Assembly (NCBI GenBank): GCA_014860575.1
Contig: JACZJK010000043.1
Location: 62,001 to 126,000 of the forward strand
Length of the DNA: 64,000 bases
Direction of reading: 5' to 3'
From: Bacteroidales bacterium
GTDB lineage: Bacteria > Bacteroidota > Bacteroidia > Bacteroidales > JAAYJT01
Numbering within the stretch: position 1 is the first letter of the stretch; each line of letters opens with the position of its first letter. The notes beneath the pieces were generated by a model. The model was not told the origin of the DNA. It did not search any database and saw nothing but the letters and a program-made list of their open reading frames with translations. Both the position numbers and the translations under genes were made by a program. Of the stretch, positions 26,477-35,827 are shown one piece after another.

Positions 26477-27820
26477 ATGATAAAAAAGGGTATTGCAGTG
26501 CTAGGCGCCGGTGAAAGCGGAGTGGGTGCGGCAATACTGGCAAAAACCAGGGGAATTCCGGTTTTTGTATCAGACCGCGGAAAGATAAAGACTGAATATA
26601 AGAACGTTCTTTTACAGTATGAAATTGATTTTGAAGAGGGTAAGCACTCCGATGCTGAATTGCTAAAAGCCGGCGAAGTTGTAAAAAGTCCGGGTATTCC
26701 TGACACGATCCCGTTGCTGGAAGCTTTCAGGAAAAAAGGTACGCCCATTATCTCGGAAATTGAATTTGCGAACCGTTTTACCGATGCATTTAAAATCTGC
26801 ATCACTGGAAGCAATGGCAAAACAACTACTACACTGCTAACCTGGCATATCCTTAAAAATGCCGGTTTAAATGTAGGGTTGGCCGGGAATTTGGGGAAAA
26901 GTTATGCCATGCAGGTAGCAACGGAAAAGCATGATTATTATGTGCTTGAGATCAGCAGTTTTCAGCTGGATGGAATGTTCAGCTTCAAGGCTGATATTGC
27001 TGTTCTGCTAAACATTACACCAGATCATCTTGACCGCTATGGAAATGATTTTAACAATTACGCCGAATCAAAATTCAGGATCATACAAAATCAAACAAGC
27101 TCCGATGCTTTCATCTATTGTGCTGATGATCCAGTTATCAGCAAGTTGATTGGAAACAGGAAAATCGTTGCGAAAAAGTATCCCTTCAGTTTGAAGGAAT
27201 CCATTGAGCATCACGGAGCTTGTGTAAGAAAAAATGAATTGGTTATTCAAACAAATGCAAATAAAACACGCATGACAATCGAGAAATTGGCCCTGCAAGG
27301 CCGGCACAACATTTACAACTCAATGGCGGCGGGCCTCAGCGCCAGCCTTATTGGGCTTCGCAAAGAAACCATCAAACAATGCCTTGCCGATTTCCAGAAT
27401 ATTGAACACAGGCTTGAGTTTGTGGCCAATGTGCATGGTATTGCATTTATAAACGATTCAAAGGCAACCAATGTGAATTCAACCTGGTGGGCGCTGGAAA
27501 GCACAAACAAGCCAGTGATCTGGATTGCGGGTGGAACCGACAAAGGCAACGATTATTCCATCCTTCATGAACTCGTCAAGACAAAGGTAAAAGCAATGGT
27601 GTGCCTTGGTGTTGATAATGCAAGGATCTACAGCGCTTTCGCCGGCCTGGTAGGAACCATTGTTGAAACCCGCTCAGCCGCTGAGGCCGTGACGGCAGCC
27701 TATCGCCTCGCTGAACCTGGGGACACAGTTTTGCTATCGCCTTCATGTGCAAGTTTCGATTTATTTGAAAACTTCGAAGACCGTGGCAGGCAATTTAAGC
27801 AAGCAGTAAAACAACTCTAG
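26477..27820 (+). CDS. murD: UDP-N-acetylmuramoylalanine-D-glutamate ligase MurD
   Basis: The product is 447 residues. It has an N-terminal Rossmann domain (AVLGAGESGVGAA), ATP loop GSNGKTTT, the LEISSFQLDG block, NITPDHLDRY and the C-terminal NDSKATNVNSTWWAL and LLSPSCASFDLFENFEDRG segments, all typical of MurD. It adds D-glutamate to UDP-MurNAc-L-Ala in the cytoplasm. It sits in the canonical position between mraY and ftsW. Confidence 0.96.
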   Translation: MIKKGIAVLGAGESGVGAAILAKTRGIPVFVSDRGKIKTEYKNVLLQYEIDFEEGKHSDAELLKAGEVVKSPGIPDTIPLLEAFRKKGTPIISEIEFANRFTDAFKICITGSNGKTTTTLLTWHILKNAGLNVGLAGNLGKSYAMQVATEKHDYYVLEISSFQLDGMFSFKADIAVLLNITPDHLDRYGNDFNNYAESKFRIIQNQTSSDAFIYCADDPVISKLIGNRKIVAKKYPFSLKESIEHHGACVRKNELVIQTNANKTRMTIEKLALQGRHNIYNSMAAGLSASLIGLRKETIKQCLADFQNIEHRLEFVANVHGIAFINDSKATNVNSTWWALESTNKPVIWIAGGTDKGNDYSILHELVKTKVKAMVCLGVDNARIYSAFAGLVGTIVETRSAAEAVTAAYRLAEPGDTVLLSPSCASFDLFENFEDRGRQFKQAVKQL

Positions 27821-27825
27821 TTAAC

Positions 27826-28980
27826 ATGGAAAAAAGTTCCATCTTCAGTAATATCAAAGGCGACAGGGCAATCTGGGCAGTAGTAATTCTATTGTCTTTC
27901 ATTTCTATATTAGCAGTTTACAGTTCTACTGGAACCCTTGCCTATCGGTACAAACAGGGCAATACCGAATATTATTTACTGAAGCATTTAAGCATCATGG
28001 GACTGGGATTGGTACTGATGTACCTCGCTCACAAGGTGCCTTTCTATATTTATGGTCGTTTAGCGAAGCTGGCCATTATCATTGCCATTCCTATGCTTGC
28101 ATATACCTTATTATTTGGAACCGCAATTCATGATGCCGCCAGGTGGTACACCCTGCCTATCATTAACATCAGCATACAACCCTCTGATTTTGCCAAACTT
28201 GCACTGTTTATTTACCTGGCAAGGACATTGGCCAAAAATCAGGCCTATATTGAAGATTTGAGAAGCACCATCCTTTGGATTATTCTACCGATGGTGATTG
28301 TTGTAGCTTTGATTTTACCTGCGAACCTATCCACGGCGGCAATTATTTATGCTACCAGCATGATTATCATGTTTGTGGGCCGGGTCAGAATTAAACACCT
28401 GGCTGCAATTGCCGGAAGCACTTTGCTCTTATTCGCCATTTTTATTATTATTCTGAAAGCCTATCCCGAAATGGGCAGGTTTAAAACCTGGGAAAACCGG
28501 ATCAATAGCTTTATCAGCCCTGATGAAGGAGAAAACTACCAGATTGAACAATCAAAGATAGCTATTGCAAGCGGCGGCATAATTGGTAAACAACCCGGAA
28601 ACAGTTCGCAAAAAAACTTCCTGCCCCAACCCTATTCGGATTTCATTTATGCCGTAATTATTGAAGAATATGGATTAATTGGCGGGGGGATCATCGTACT
28701 ACTATACCTTATATTATTGTTCAGAGGAATCCGGATCGCAACGAAGTCAGAAAATCTTTTCGGGGCCATACTCACTTTTGGCTTGAGTTTCAGCCTGGTG
28801 TTCCAGGCTATGATTAATATGGGTGTTACTGTTGGTCTTGTGCCAGTTACCGGACAACCCTTGCCAATGATCAGCATGGGCGGAACTTCACTTTGGTTCA
28901 CTAGTATTGCAATCGGAATTATGCTGAGCGTTAGCCGTTCGATTGAGAAAAATGAAGAAAAAAAATTAGCTGATGCCTGA
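27826..28980 (+). CDS. ftsW: Septal peptidoglycan glycosyltransferase FtsW (SEDS family)
   Basis: This 384-residue polytopic protein has ten hydrophobic segments. SEDS markers include AARWYTLPIINISIQPSDFAKLA, a QIEQSKIAIASGG stretch close to the FtsW/RodA Q-x-x-x-S-x-x-A-x-x-x-GG motif, DFIYAVIIEEYGLIGG and PLPMISMGGTS near the C-terminus. It polymerises lipid II at the septum with FtsI. The stop overlaps the murG ATG by 8 nt. Confidence 0.95.
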   Translation: MEKSSIFSNIKGDRAIWAVVILLSFISILAVYSSTGTLAYRYKQGNTEYYLLKHLSIMGLGLVLMYLAHKVPFYIYGRLAKLAIIIAIPMLAYTLLFGTAIHDAARWYTLPIINISIQPSDFAKLALFIYLARTLAKNQAYIEDLRSTILWIILPMVIVVALILPANLSTAAIIYATSMIIMFVGRVRIKHLAAIAGSTLLLFAIFIIILKAYPEMGRFKTWENRINSFISPDEGENYQIEQSKIAIASGGIIGKQPGNSSQKNFLPQPYSDFIYAVIIEEYGLIGGGIIVLLYLILLFRGIRIATKSENLFGAILTFGLSFSLVFQAMINMGVTVGLVPVTGQPLPMISMGGTSLWFTSIAIGIMLSVSRSIEKNEEKKLADA

Positions 28981-30097
28981 CAGGGAACTACATATCATCA
29001 TTAGCGGTGGCGGAACCGGAGGACATATCTTTCCGGCCATTGCCATTGCCGATGCAATCAAAAAGCAGGTGCCCAATGCTCAGATTCTTTTTGTTGGTGC
29101 CACTGGTAAAATGGAGATGGAAAAAGTTCCCGCAGCAGGTTATCAAATTGAAGGAATCCCTGTTCGCGGTTTGCAACGAAAGCTCACGCTTTCGAACCTG
29201 ATTTTCCCCTTCCGCTTACTGGTGAGTCTGGTTGAAGCGCGCAACATACTCAGGCACTTCAAACCCGATGTAGCTGTAGGTGTTGGCGGTTATGCTTCAG
29301 GCCCATTACTCCGAATGGCAGTGAGCGCTAAAATTCCGGCAATAATTCAGGAACAAAATTCATATCCGGGAATCACCAATAGGCTTCTTGCGAAACGAGT
29401 AAAGAAGATTTGCGTGGCTTACAATGGCATGGAAAAGTATTTCCCAATCGAAAAAATTGTTGTTTGTGGTAACCCGGTTCGCAATGATATCCTGAACCTA
29501 AACGGGAAAAAGCAGGAAGCCGCCGGTTTTTTTAATCTGGACGCAAACCGCAAAACGCTTTTGATTACAGGTGGAAGTCTAGGCGCCCGAACCATCAACG
29601 AGAGCGTTGCAAAGCATATTGATCTCTTTATCCAGAATGGTTTGCAGGTAATCTGGCAATGCGGCAAAAGTTATTATCCCTTAGCCTCAGTAATGATCCC
29701 GACAATTGAAAATAAAGGCATCCGGATCATGGAATTTATTTCGCGGATGGATCTGGCATATGCGATGGCCGACATTGTAATTTCCAGGGCTGGCGCTATT
29801 GCCCTTGCTGAACTTTGCATAGCAGGAAAACCTGTGATCCTCATCCCTTCGCCCAATGTAACCGAGGATCATCAAACCCATAACGCAATGGCGTTGGCCG
29901 GAAATGATGCTGCGATATTATTGAAAGATGTTGAAGCAAATGAAAAGCTTGGTGCAATGGTAATTGATCTGATCGCGGATGCAGAAAAAACACGGTCACT
30001 TTCGGAAAATATCAGGAAAATGGCTTTCAGCGATGCTGCCGGAAAGATTGCTGATGAAGTGATTGCATTGGCAAAACAATCTAAAACAAAGAATTGA
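28973..30097 (+). CDS. murG: UDP-GlcNAc transferase MurG
   Basis: This 374-residue GT28 enzyme carries the N-terminal GGGTGGHIFPAIAIA glycine loop, VGVGGYASGP, the IIQEQNSYPGITNR block and the C-terminal donor-binding GGSLGAR and RAGAIALAEL motifs. It adds GlcNAc to lipid I at the inner face of the membrane. It overlaps ftsW by 8 nt, and its stop lies 2 nt before the preferred murC ATG. Confidence 0.96.
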   Translation: MPDRELHIIISGGGTGGHIFPAIAIADAIKKQVPNAQILFVGATGKMEMEKVPAAGYQIEGIPVRGLQRKLTLSNLIFPFRLLVSLVEARNILRHFKPDVAVGVGGYASGPLLRMAVSAKIPAIIQEQNSYPGITNRLLAKRVKKICVAYNGMEKYFPIEKIVVCGNPVRNDILNLNGKKQEAAGFFNLDANRKTLLITGGSLGARTINESVAKHIDLFIQNGLQVIWQCGKSYYPLASVMIPTIENKGIRIMEFISRMDLAYAMADIVISRAGAIALAELCIAGKPVILIPSPNVTEDHQTHNAMALAGNDAAILLKDVEANEKLGAMVIDLIADAEKTRSLSENIRKMAFSDAAGKIADEVIALAKQSKTKN

Positions 30098-30099
30098 TA

Positions 30100-31485
30100 A
30101 TGAGCTTGAACCTAGAACATATCACCCCGGCTTTACCCTGGAAGAAAGTGTACTTTCTGGGGATTGGTGGTATTGGCATGAGCGCCTTGGCCAGGTATTT
30201 AAAGTCATCAGGAATTGAAGCTTCGGGTTATGACAGGACTCCATCAAAACTTACTGATGAACTGATTGCAGAAGGAATTCCTGTTCATTTCGAAGAAAAA
30301 ACGGATTTGGACATAAGCAACATTGACCTGGTGGTTTACACACCTGCCATACCAAAAGACAATAAGGAGTTTATATTGCTTTCAAATTGTGGCGTTTCGA
30401 TGATCAAGAGATCGGAACTGCTGGGTATGATAACCCGCGATAAAAAACTGATTGCCGTGGCCGGAACACATGGTAAAACAAGTGTATCGTGTCTGCTTGC
30501 CACTATCATGAACCAGTTGCCGGATCGCAGCAATGCTATATTGGGCGGCATATCAAAAAATTACAGTTCGAACCTGATATTTGCTCCGGCCATTGATCTT
30601 TTCGTCACCGAAGCAGACGAATTCGACCGCTCGTTTCTGCAGTTAAATCCCTGGATTGCAGTCATCACTTCCACCGATGCCGACCACCTTGATATTTATG
30701 GTAGTCTGGAAAACATGAAAATGGCTTTTACTGCATTTACCTCCCGAATCCGCAAGGGCGGAAAGTTATTGGTTAAAATGGGAACCGACCTGAAATCAGA
30801 ATCGCATGAAACGGTTGCAAGGTATTCCTACTCAATTTATGAACAGGCAGATTTCCAGGCTGTGAACATCAAACTGAGAAACCAATTATATCACTTCGAT
30901 CTTGTAACGCCTTTTGGTGAAATTGAGGGATTGCAACTGGGCATTCCCGGGATGATGAACCTTGAAAATGCAGTGGCAGCATCGGCGGCAGCTATTCTTG
31001 CCGGGGTCAGAAAACGCAGCATCAGCGCGGGATTAACTTCATTCAAAGGAGTGAGAAGAAGGTTCGATACCAGGATTTCAGGCAGCAATTTTGTCTACAT
31101 AGATGATTACGCACATCATCCAAAAGAAATCAGTGCCTGTATTGATTCGGTTCGGAAATTATACCCCGGCAAAAAAATAACAGGTGTATTCCAACCTCAC
31201 CTTTATACACGTACGCGTGATTTTGCAACGGAATTTACTGAAAGTCTGCAAGCACTTGATACAATTATCCTGCTTGATATTTACCCTGCCCGGGAACTTC
31301 CTATTGAAGGCATAGATTCCGGCATGTTGCTGAATTTGATCAATCATGCTGATAAAAAGCTTTGTTCAAAGACACAACTAGTTGATCATCTGCTTGCCAT
31401 TCAGCCAGAAGTATTGCTCACACTTGGCGCCGGTGATATTGACCGCCTTGTTGAACCTATTGAAAAAGCCTTTAAGAATTTATGA
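30100..31485 (+). CDS. murC: UDP-N-acetylmuramate-L-alanine ligase MurC
   Basis: The product is 461 residues from ATG 30100 (an in-frame TTG two codons upstream is less likely). It has the N-terminal GIGGIGMSALA loop, the ATP loop GTHGKTS, TEADEFDRSFL and the C-terminal DDYAHHPKEI and VFQPHLYTRTRDF motifs typical of MurC. It begins the cytoplasmic peptide series by adding L-Ala. It overlaps ftsQ by 4 nt. Confidence 0.96.
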   Translation: MSLNLEHITPALPWKKVYFLGIGGIGMSALARYLKSSGIEASGYDRTPSKLTDELIAEGIPVHFEEKTDLDISNIDLVVYTPAIPKDNKEFILLSNCGVSMIKRSELLGMITRDKKLIAVAGTHGKTSVSCLLATIMNQLPDRSNAILGGISKNYSSNLIFAPAIDLFVTEADEFDRSFLQLNPWIAVITSTDADHLDIYGSLENMKMAFTAFTSRIRKGGKLLVKMGTDLKSESHETVARYSYSIYEQADFQAVNIKLRNQLYHFDLVTPFGEIEGLQLGIPGMMNLENAVAASAAAILAGVRKRSISAGLTSFKGVRRRFDTRISGSNFVYIDDYAHHPKEISACIDSVRKLYPGKKITGVFQPHLYTRTRDFATEFTESLQALDTIILLDIYPARELPIEGIDSGMLLNLINHADKKLCSKTQLVDHLLAIQPEVLLTLGAGDIDRLVEPIEKAFKNL

Positions 31486-32273
31486 AACGCATTTTAATCA
31501 TATCGTTTACTTTACTATTGCTTGCCGGCATGTTTGTTTTGCTTGGTTTTATCAGGCAGGAACACAGCCATGCTTCTTGCAACAATATTAAAGTATTCAT
31601 AGAATATGCAAGTACTGATACCCTCGTATGCAAGGATGAGATAAGGAACCTTCTAATTTCCGAATTTGATACCCTGGAAGGAAAAGCGCTTACGGTAAGC
31701 AATTTAGCAAGGATCAGAAATTCAATTACCGGTATAGTATATATCGAAGATTGTGATGTAGATTTCCTTTTGAACGGCGATCTGCGGATCAGGGCCAATC
31801 AACGCATTCCAATACTCAGATTAAATACCGAAGGTCAAACCTGGTTCATAGACGATCAGGGAATTGTGATGCCAAGGCATTCACACTATAGTGCAATGGT
31901 GCCGGTTGCAGGCGGGCATTTGGGTCACACTGGCATGCTGAAACCAGGAAACGACCTGCGCGCACTTGCCGACACAAATAAAGTATTTGCAGTAAGCATG
32001 CTGAACCAATTGATTGAAGTGGCACACTATGTTTATCACGATGCCAATCTCAAGCGCTTGATTGAGCAAATTTATGTGAACCCTGCAGGCGAGATTGAAC
32101 TTTACACTTATGTTGGCAGCCACCGTATTTTATTTGGCAAAGCCGACAACCTTGCGCATAAATTCAATAATCTACTCCAGTTCTATCGCTCGGCGCATTC
32201 TGCCACCGGGCTAAGCCAATATAAAACCATTAACTTAAAATACAGCGGTCAGGTAGTGTGTTCAAAATCATAA
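31482..32273 (+). CDS. ftsQ: Cell division protein FtsQ
   Basis: This 263-residue bitopic protein has a membrane helix at about 5-24 and a POTRA-like then beta domain (DTLVCKDEIRNLLISEFDTLEGKAL ... RIRNSITG, then YVNPAGEIELYTYVGSHRILFGK). FtsQ is poorly conserved, so position between murC and ftsA plus topology carry the call. It bridges FtsLB to the divisome. The ATG overlaps the murC stop, and ftsA starts 5 nt after its stop. Confidence 0.9.
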   Translation: MKRILIISFTLLLLAGMFVLLGFIRQEHSHASCNNIKVFIEYASTDTLVCKDEIRNLLISEFDTLEGKALTVSNLARIRNSITGIVYIEDCDVDFLLNGDLRIRANQRIPILRLNTEGQTWFIDDQGIVMPRHSHYSAMVPVAGGHLGHTGMLKPGNDLRALADTNKVFAVSMLNQLIEVAHYVYHDANLKRLIEQIYVNPAGEIELYTYVGSHRILFGKADNLAHKFNNLLQFYRSAHSATGLSQYKTINLKYSGQVVCSKS

Positions 32274-32278
32274 AAACT

Positions 32279-33538
32279 ATGAAATCATCAGAAATAATTG
32301 TTGGACTCGATATTGGAACAACTAAGATTGCAGCCATCGTTGGTCGTAAAAATGAATTTGGTAAAATTGAAATACTTGGTTTTGGGCGAACCGAATCTTA
32401 TGGGGTTAAAAGAGGAATGGTAGCCAATATCGAGAATACGGTGCAAAGCATCCAGAAAGCGATGGAAGAAGCCAGCCAGCGCGCTGATGTTGACATCAAT
32501 ACCGTTTGTGTTGGCATTGCAGGGCAACATATCAAAAGCCTTCAGCATCATGGAAGTTTGATCCGCAGCAAGCAGGAAGATGAAATTACCATGGAAGATC
32601 TTGATCAGCTCACTGAAAACATGTTCAAGCTGGCAATGAACCCGGGAGAAGAAATCATTGAAGTTATTCCTCAGGAATATACCATTGATGGCGAACCGGG
32701 AATCAAATCCCCCAAGGGGATGCTTGGAAACAATATCGAAGCAAATTTTCACATCATCACCGGTCAAACACTGGCCGCAAAAAATATCTACAAATGCGTT
32801 AAGAAAGCAGGTTTGGAAGTTTCTGAACTTATCCTTGAACCCATTGCATCGGCTGAGGCAGTGCTAAGTGAGGAAGAGAAAGAAGCAGGCGTAGTTCTGG
32901 TTGACATCGGAGGAGGAACCACTGATATGGCTATTTTTCAGGATGGGATCATCCGCCACACGGCGGTGATCCCTTTCGGTGGTGATATTATCAGTGAGGA
33001 TATCAAGGAAGGCTGCACCATCATCAAGAGGCATGCAGAAGATCTGAAAGTGAAATTCGGATCAGCACTGGCAAGCGAAAACAAAGACGAAGAAATTGTA
33101 ACTATTCCCGGTCTTCGCGGCAGGCCGCCAAAGGAAATCACATTGCGCAACCTTGCCAGTATCATTCAGGCCCGTATGGAAGAAATCATTGAACATGTTT
33201 ACTATGAAATAAAAAATTCGAACCTCGAGAAAAAACTGATCGCCGGAATTGTGCTCACAGGTGGTGGCGCACAGCTAAAGCATTTAGCCCAGCTCACTTC
33301 TTTTATCACCGGGATGGATACCCGCATCGGATATCCGAATGAGCATCTTGCCAGCACTTCGCCCGAAGAAATCAGCAGCCCAATGTATGCCACAGGAGTA
33401 GGACTGGTAATGATTGGTTTCGACAGGCTGGAAAGGGAAAGAAGGAAAAAGCCAGATGAAGAAAATAAGATCAAACAAAAGAAAAAGAAAAGGATCAGTT
33501 TTTTTGATCAGATCAAGGGCCTTTTCGACGAAGAATAA
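32279..33538 (+). CDS. ftsA: Cell division protein FtsA (actin-like membrane anchor of FtsZ)
   Basis: The product is 420 residues from ATG 32279 (a GTG seven codons upstream lies inside ftsQ and is rejected). The actin fold shows phosphate-1 GLDIGTTKIAAIVG, phosphate-2 DIGGGTTDMAIFQDG and the adenosine motif VLTGGGAQLKHL. The C-terminus ends in a lysine-rich linker and FFDQIKGLFDEE, the amphipathic membrane-targeting helix expected for FtsA. Confidence 0.95.
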   Translation: MKSSEIIVGLDIGTTKIAAIVGRKNEFGKIEILGFGRTESYGVKRGMVANIENTVQSIQKAMEEASQRADVDINTVCVGIAGQHIKSLQHHGSLIRSKQEDEITMEDLDQLTENMFKLAMNPGEEIIEVIPQEYTIDGEPGIKSPKGMLGNNIEANFHIITGQTLAAKNIYKCVKKAGLEVSELILEPIASAEAVLSEEEKEAGVVLVDIGGGTTDMAIFQDGIIRHTAVIPFGGDIISEDIKEGCTIIKRHAEDLKVKFGSALASENKDEEIVTIPGLRGRPPKEITLRNLASIIQARMEEIIEHVYYEIKNSNLEKKLIAGIVLTGGGAQLKHLAQLTSFITGMDTRIGYPNEHLASTSPEEISSPMYATGVGLVMIGFDRLERERRKKPDEENKIKQKKKKRISFFDQIKGLFDEE

Positions 33539-33575
33539 CTTAATCACTACACAAATAAATACTTAAACCACACAC

Positions 33576-33581
33576 AAGGAG
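33576..33581 (+). promoter_or_regulatory. Strong Shine-Dalgarno ahead of ftsZ
   Basis: AAGGAG lies 8 nt before the ftsZ ATG. Most genes in this window lack such a motif, as is usual in Bacteroidota, so this site may mark unusually high translation of ftsZ. Confidence 0.55.
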
Positions 33582-33589
33582 ATTTAGCC

Positions 33590-35194
33590 ATGCCAAACTT
33601 AGAATTTATTCAACCTAAAAACCGCTCTAACCTTATAAAGGTTTTGGGCGTTGGAGGCGGTGGAAGCAATGCCGTTTCTTACATGTTTCAGCAAGGAATC
33701 AAAGATGTGGACTTCATCGTCTGCAATACCGATGCACAGGCGCTTGAGCTGAGCCCGGTTCCCACAAAAATACAACTTGGAACCAAGGGATTGGGAGCCG
33801 GTTCCATCCCGGAAGTAGGACGCGAAGCCACACGCGAAAATATCGAGAAAATAAAAGAACTGTTAAGTGTGAACACCAAAATGCTGTTCATCACTGCCGG
33901 AATGGGCGGCGGAACAGGAACCGGCGGTGCGCCTGTAATTGCCCAGGCAGCAAGGGAGCTCGATATCCTCACCGTTGGGATCGTAACAATACCCTTTAAG
34001 TTTGAAGGCCGCAAACGTACGCTTCAAGCTGAAGCCGGAATACAGGAAATGCGCAAATACGTTGACACGCTGCTGATAATCAATAACGACAAGCTGAGAG
34101 AGTTATATGGCGATCTCAAACTCAGCCAGGCTTTCCACCAGGCCGACGATGTGCTTACAACAGCCGCCAGGGGAATTGCCGAAATCATCACCGTGCCCGG
34201 TTATGTAAATGTTGATTTCGAGGATGTGAAAACCGTTATGAAAAACAGTGGTAAGGCTATCATGGGATCAGGCGTTGCAGAAGGTGAAAACCGCGCGCTC
34301 AAAGCCGTTGAAGGCGCTTTAAGCTCGCCGTTGCTCGATGACAACAATATCAAAGGAGCCGATAATATCTTGCTCTATATCGCTTCAGGCACTGAGGAAA
34401 TCAGCATGGATGAAGTAACCGAAATAACAGATTTTATTCAGAATGAAGCTGGCCAGACAGCAGAAATACTCTGGGGCAACGGAACTGATGAATCCTTAGG
34501 CTCAAAAGTATGTGTTACTTTGATCGCCACAGGGTTTGATTCAAAGAAAATTACGGACCCAAATGCTGGTAAAATTTTTGTTGGATCGCTTGACGATATT
34601 AAAAAACCAACCCCGATAGAGGAACCAAAGAAACCGGAAGTTGATGACAGTCAGGAAATGAAACTTAGTACCAAAAAGCCGGATGAACCCAAAGCCATTG
34701 CAGAAGCTCCGCGGGTTTATACATTCGAGTTTGGCCCACCACAGCCCAATGCCGAGCAAGTTCCTGTTGCAAAAGCAAGCAAGCCTGAGGAAATGAAACT
34801 GACACAGAAAGAGGAAATTAAAGCGCCACAGAAAGAGGAAGCCACGCCAATGTTTATTCCTTCTCCTGTCAGTGAACCAGAAAGACCCTTCGTATCCATG
34901 AGAAAACAAGTTGAGGAACCAACTCCCGAACCAGAAAACGGGGATACCATGGAACAGCAGCGTAAAGCCCAGGAACGCGCCATGAGGTTACGCGAACTCA
35001 GCGTAAAGCTTAAAACCCCTGGCGGTCTGGCTGAACTCGAACGCGAACCGGCCTATATTCGTAAAAAAATGGAACTTACTGATCCTCCGCCCAAAACTGG
35101 ACAGCAAACCTCGCGTTATACTTTATCAAGCGATGATGATAATAATACGGATATTCGCACAAACAATTCTTACTTGCATGATAATGTGGATTAG
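33590..35194 (+). CDS. ftsZ: Cell division GTPase FtsZ
   Basis: The product is 534 residues. It has the tubulin signature GGGTGTG at 106-112, an N-terminal GVGGGGSNAV loop and NNDKL. After the GTPase core (about 1-320) comes a long acidic, Pro/Lys/Glu-rich linker of about 150 residues. Then come a basic helical segment with EPAYIRKK (probable FtsA/membrane-partner-binding peptide) and a further polar tail. Bacteroidota FtsZ proteins are commonly this long. It is the last gene of the dcw cluster; a 7-nt repeat array starts 3 nt after the stop. Confidence 0.97.
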   Translation: MPNLEFIQPKNRSNLIKVLGVGGGGSNAVSYMFQQGIKDVDFIVCNTDAQALELSPVPTKIQLGTKGLGAGSIPEVGREATRENIEKIKELLSVNTKMLFITAGMGGGTGTGGAPVIAQAARELDILTVGIVTIPFKFEGRKRTLQAEAGIQEMRKYVDTLLIINNDKLRELYGDLKLSQAFHQADDVLTTAARGIAEIITVPGYVNVDFEDVKTVMKNSGKAIMGSGVAEGENRALKAVEGALSSPLLDDNNIKGADNILLYIASGTEEISMDEVTEITDFIQNEAGQTAEILWGNGTDESLGSKVCVTLIATGFDSKKITDPNAGKIFVGSLDDIKKPTPIEEPKKPEVDDSQEMKLSTKKPDEPKAIAEAPRVYTFEFGPPQPNAEQVPVAKASKPEEMKLTQKEEIKAPQKEEATPMFIPSPVSEPERPFVSMRKQVEEPTPEPENGDTMEQQRKAQERAMRLRELSVKLKTPGGLAELEREPAYIRKKMELTDPPPKTGQQTSRYTLSSDDDNNTDIRTNNSYLHDNVD

Positions 35195-35196
35195 AC

Positions 35197-35231
35197 AAAT
35201 TCAAAATCCAAAGCTCAAAATCCAAAATTCA
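35197..35231. repeat. Degenerate 7-nt tandem repeat (AAATTCA/AAATCCA type)
   Basis: Five in-phase units: AAATTCA, AAATCCA, AAGCTCA, AAATCCA, AAATTCA. The array begins 3 nt after the ftsZ stop codon. Confidence 0.8.
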
Positions 35232-35264
35232 AAAGAAGTCGGAAAATTGTAAATCGTTGAAATT

Positions 35265-35723
35265 ATGAACCTCGAAGAAAAAATAATGGCTGATATTAAA
35301 GCAGCCATGCTGGCAAAGGATGCCAAAAAACTGGAAGCCCTTCGGGCAGTAAAGTCCGCGATCCAGCTTGAAAAAACTAAAGGCGGCTCAGCCGGTGAAA
35401 CCCTCAGCGGGGAAGATGAAATCCGCCTTTTACAGAAACTTGTCAAACAGCGCAAAGAATCGGCTGAGATTTATCGCACACAGGGTCGCGTTGATCTGGC
35501 TGAACCCGAAGAGTTTCAATATGCCGTGATTGAGGCATTTTTACCGAAACAGCTTGATATTGAAGATGTGAAAATAATAGTTGCCGCCATCATCGAAAAA
35601 AGTGGCGCGCAGGGTATCAAGGATATGGGCCGGGTTATGGGCGAGGCTTCCAGGCAGCTTGCCGGGAAAGCCGATAACAAAACAGTGGCCGCTATTGTTA
35701 AGGAGTTACTCACAGGAAATTAA
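35265..35723 (+). CDS. GatB/YqeY domain protein
   Basis: This 152-residue all-helical protein matches the YqeY family: KLEALRAVKSAIQLEKTK near 20, RKESAEIYRTQGRVDLAEPE, FLPKQLDIEDVK and a C-terminal QGIKDMGRVMGEASRQLAGKAD typical of the tRNA-binding tail domain shared with GatB. The function of free-standing YqeY is not settled; tRNA binding is inferred from the domain. It follows ftsZ on the same strand after a repeat array. Confidence 0.92.
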   Translation: MNLEEKIMADIKAAMLAKDAKKLEALRAVKSAIQLEKTKGGSAGETLSGEDEIRLLQKLVKQRKESAEIYRTQGRVDLAEPEEFQYAVIEAFLPKQLDIEDVKIIVAAIIEKSGAQGIKDMGRVMGEASRQLAGKADNKTVAAIVKELLTGN

Positions 35724-35729
35724 ACCCAA

Positions 35730-35751
35730 GGAAATCAGGCATGGGATTTCC
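35730..35751 (+). terminator. Possible hairpin terminator after yqeY-like gene
   Basis: GGAAATC (35730-35736) and GATTTCC (35745-35751) form a 7-bp stem with an 8-nt loop just after the stop at 35723. There is no strong T tract, so it may be a weak terminator or simply a palindrome. Confidence 0.4.
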
Positions 35752-35827
35752 GAAAGTTTATAATTTCCGTTTGAACTTTTAACACAGTTTGAGTTTGATT
35801 GATAGAACCAACCAAATTATATCAGCT

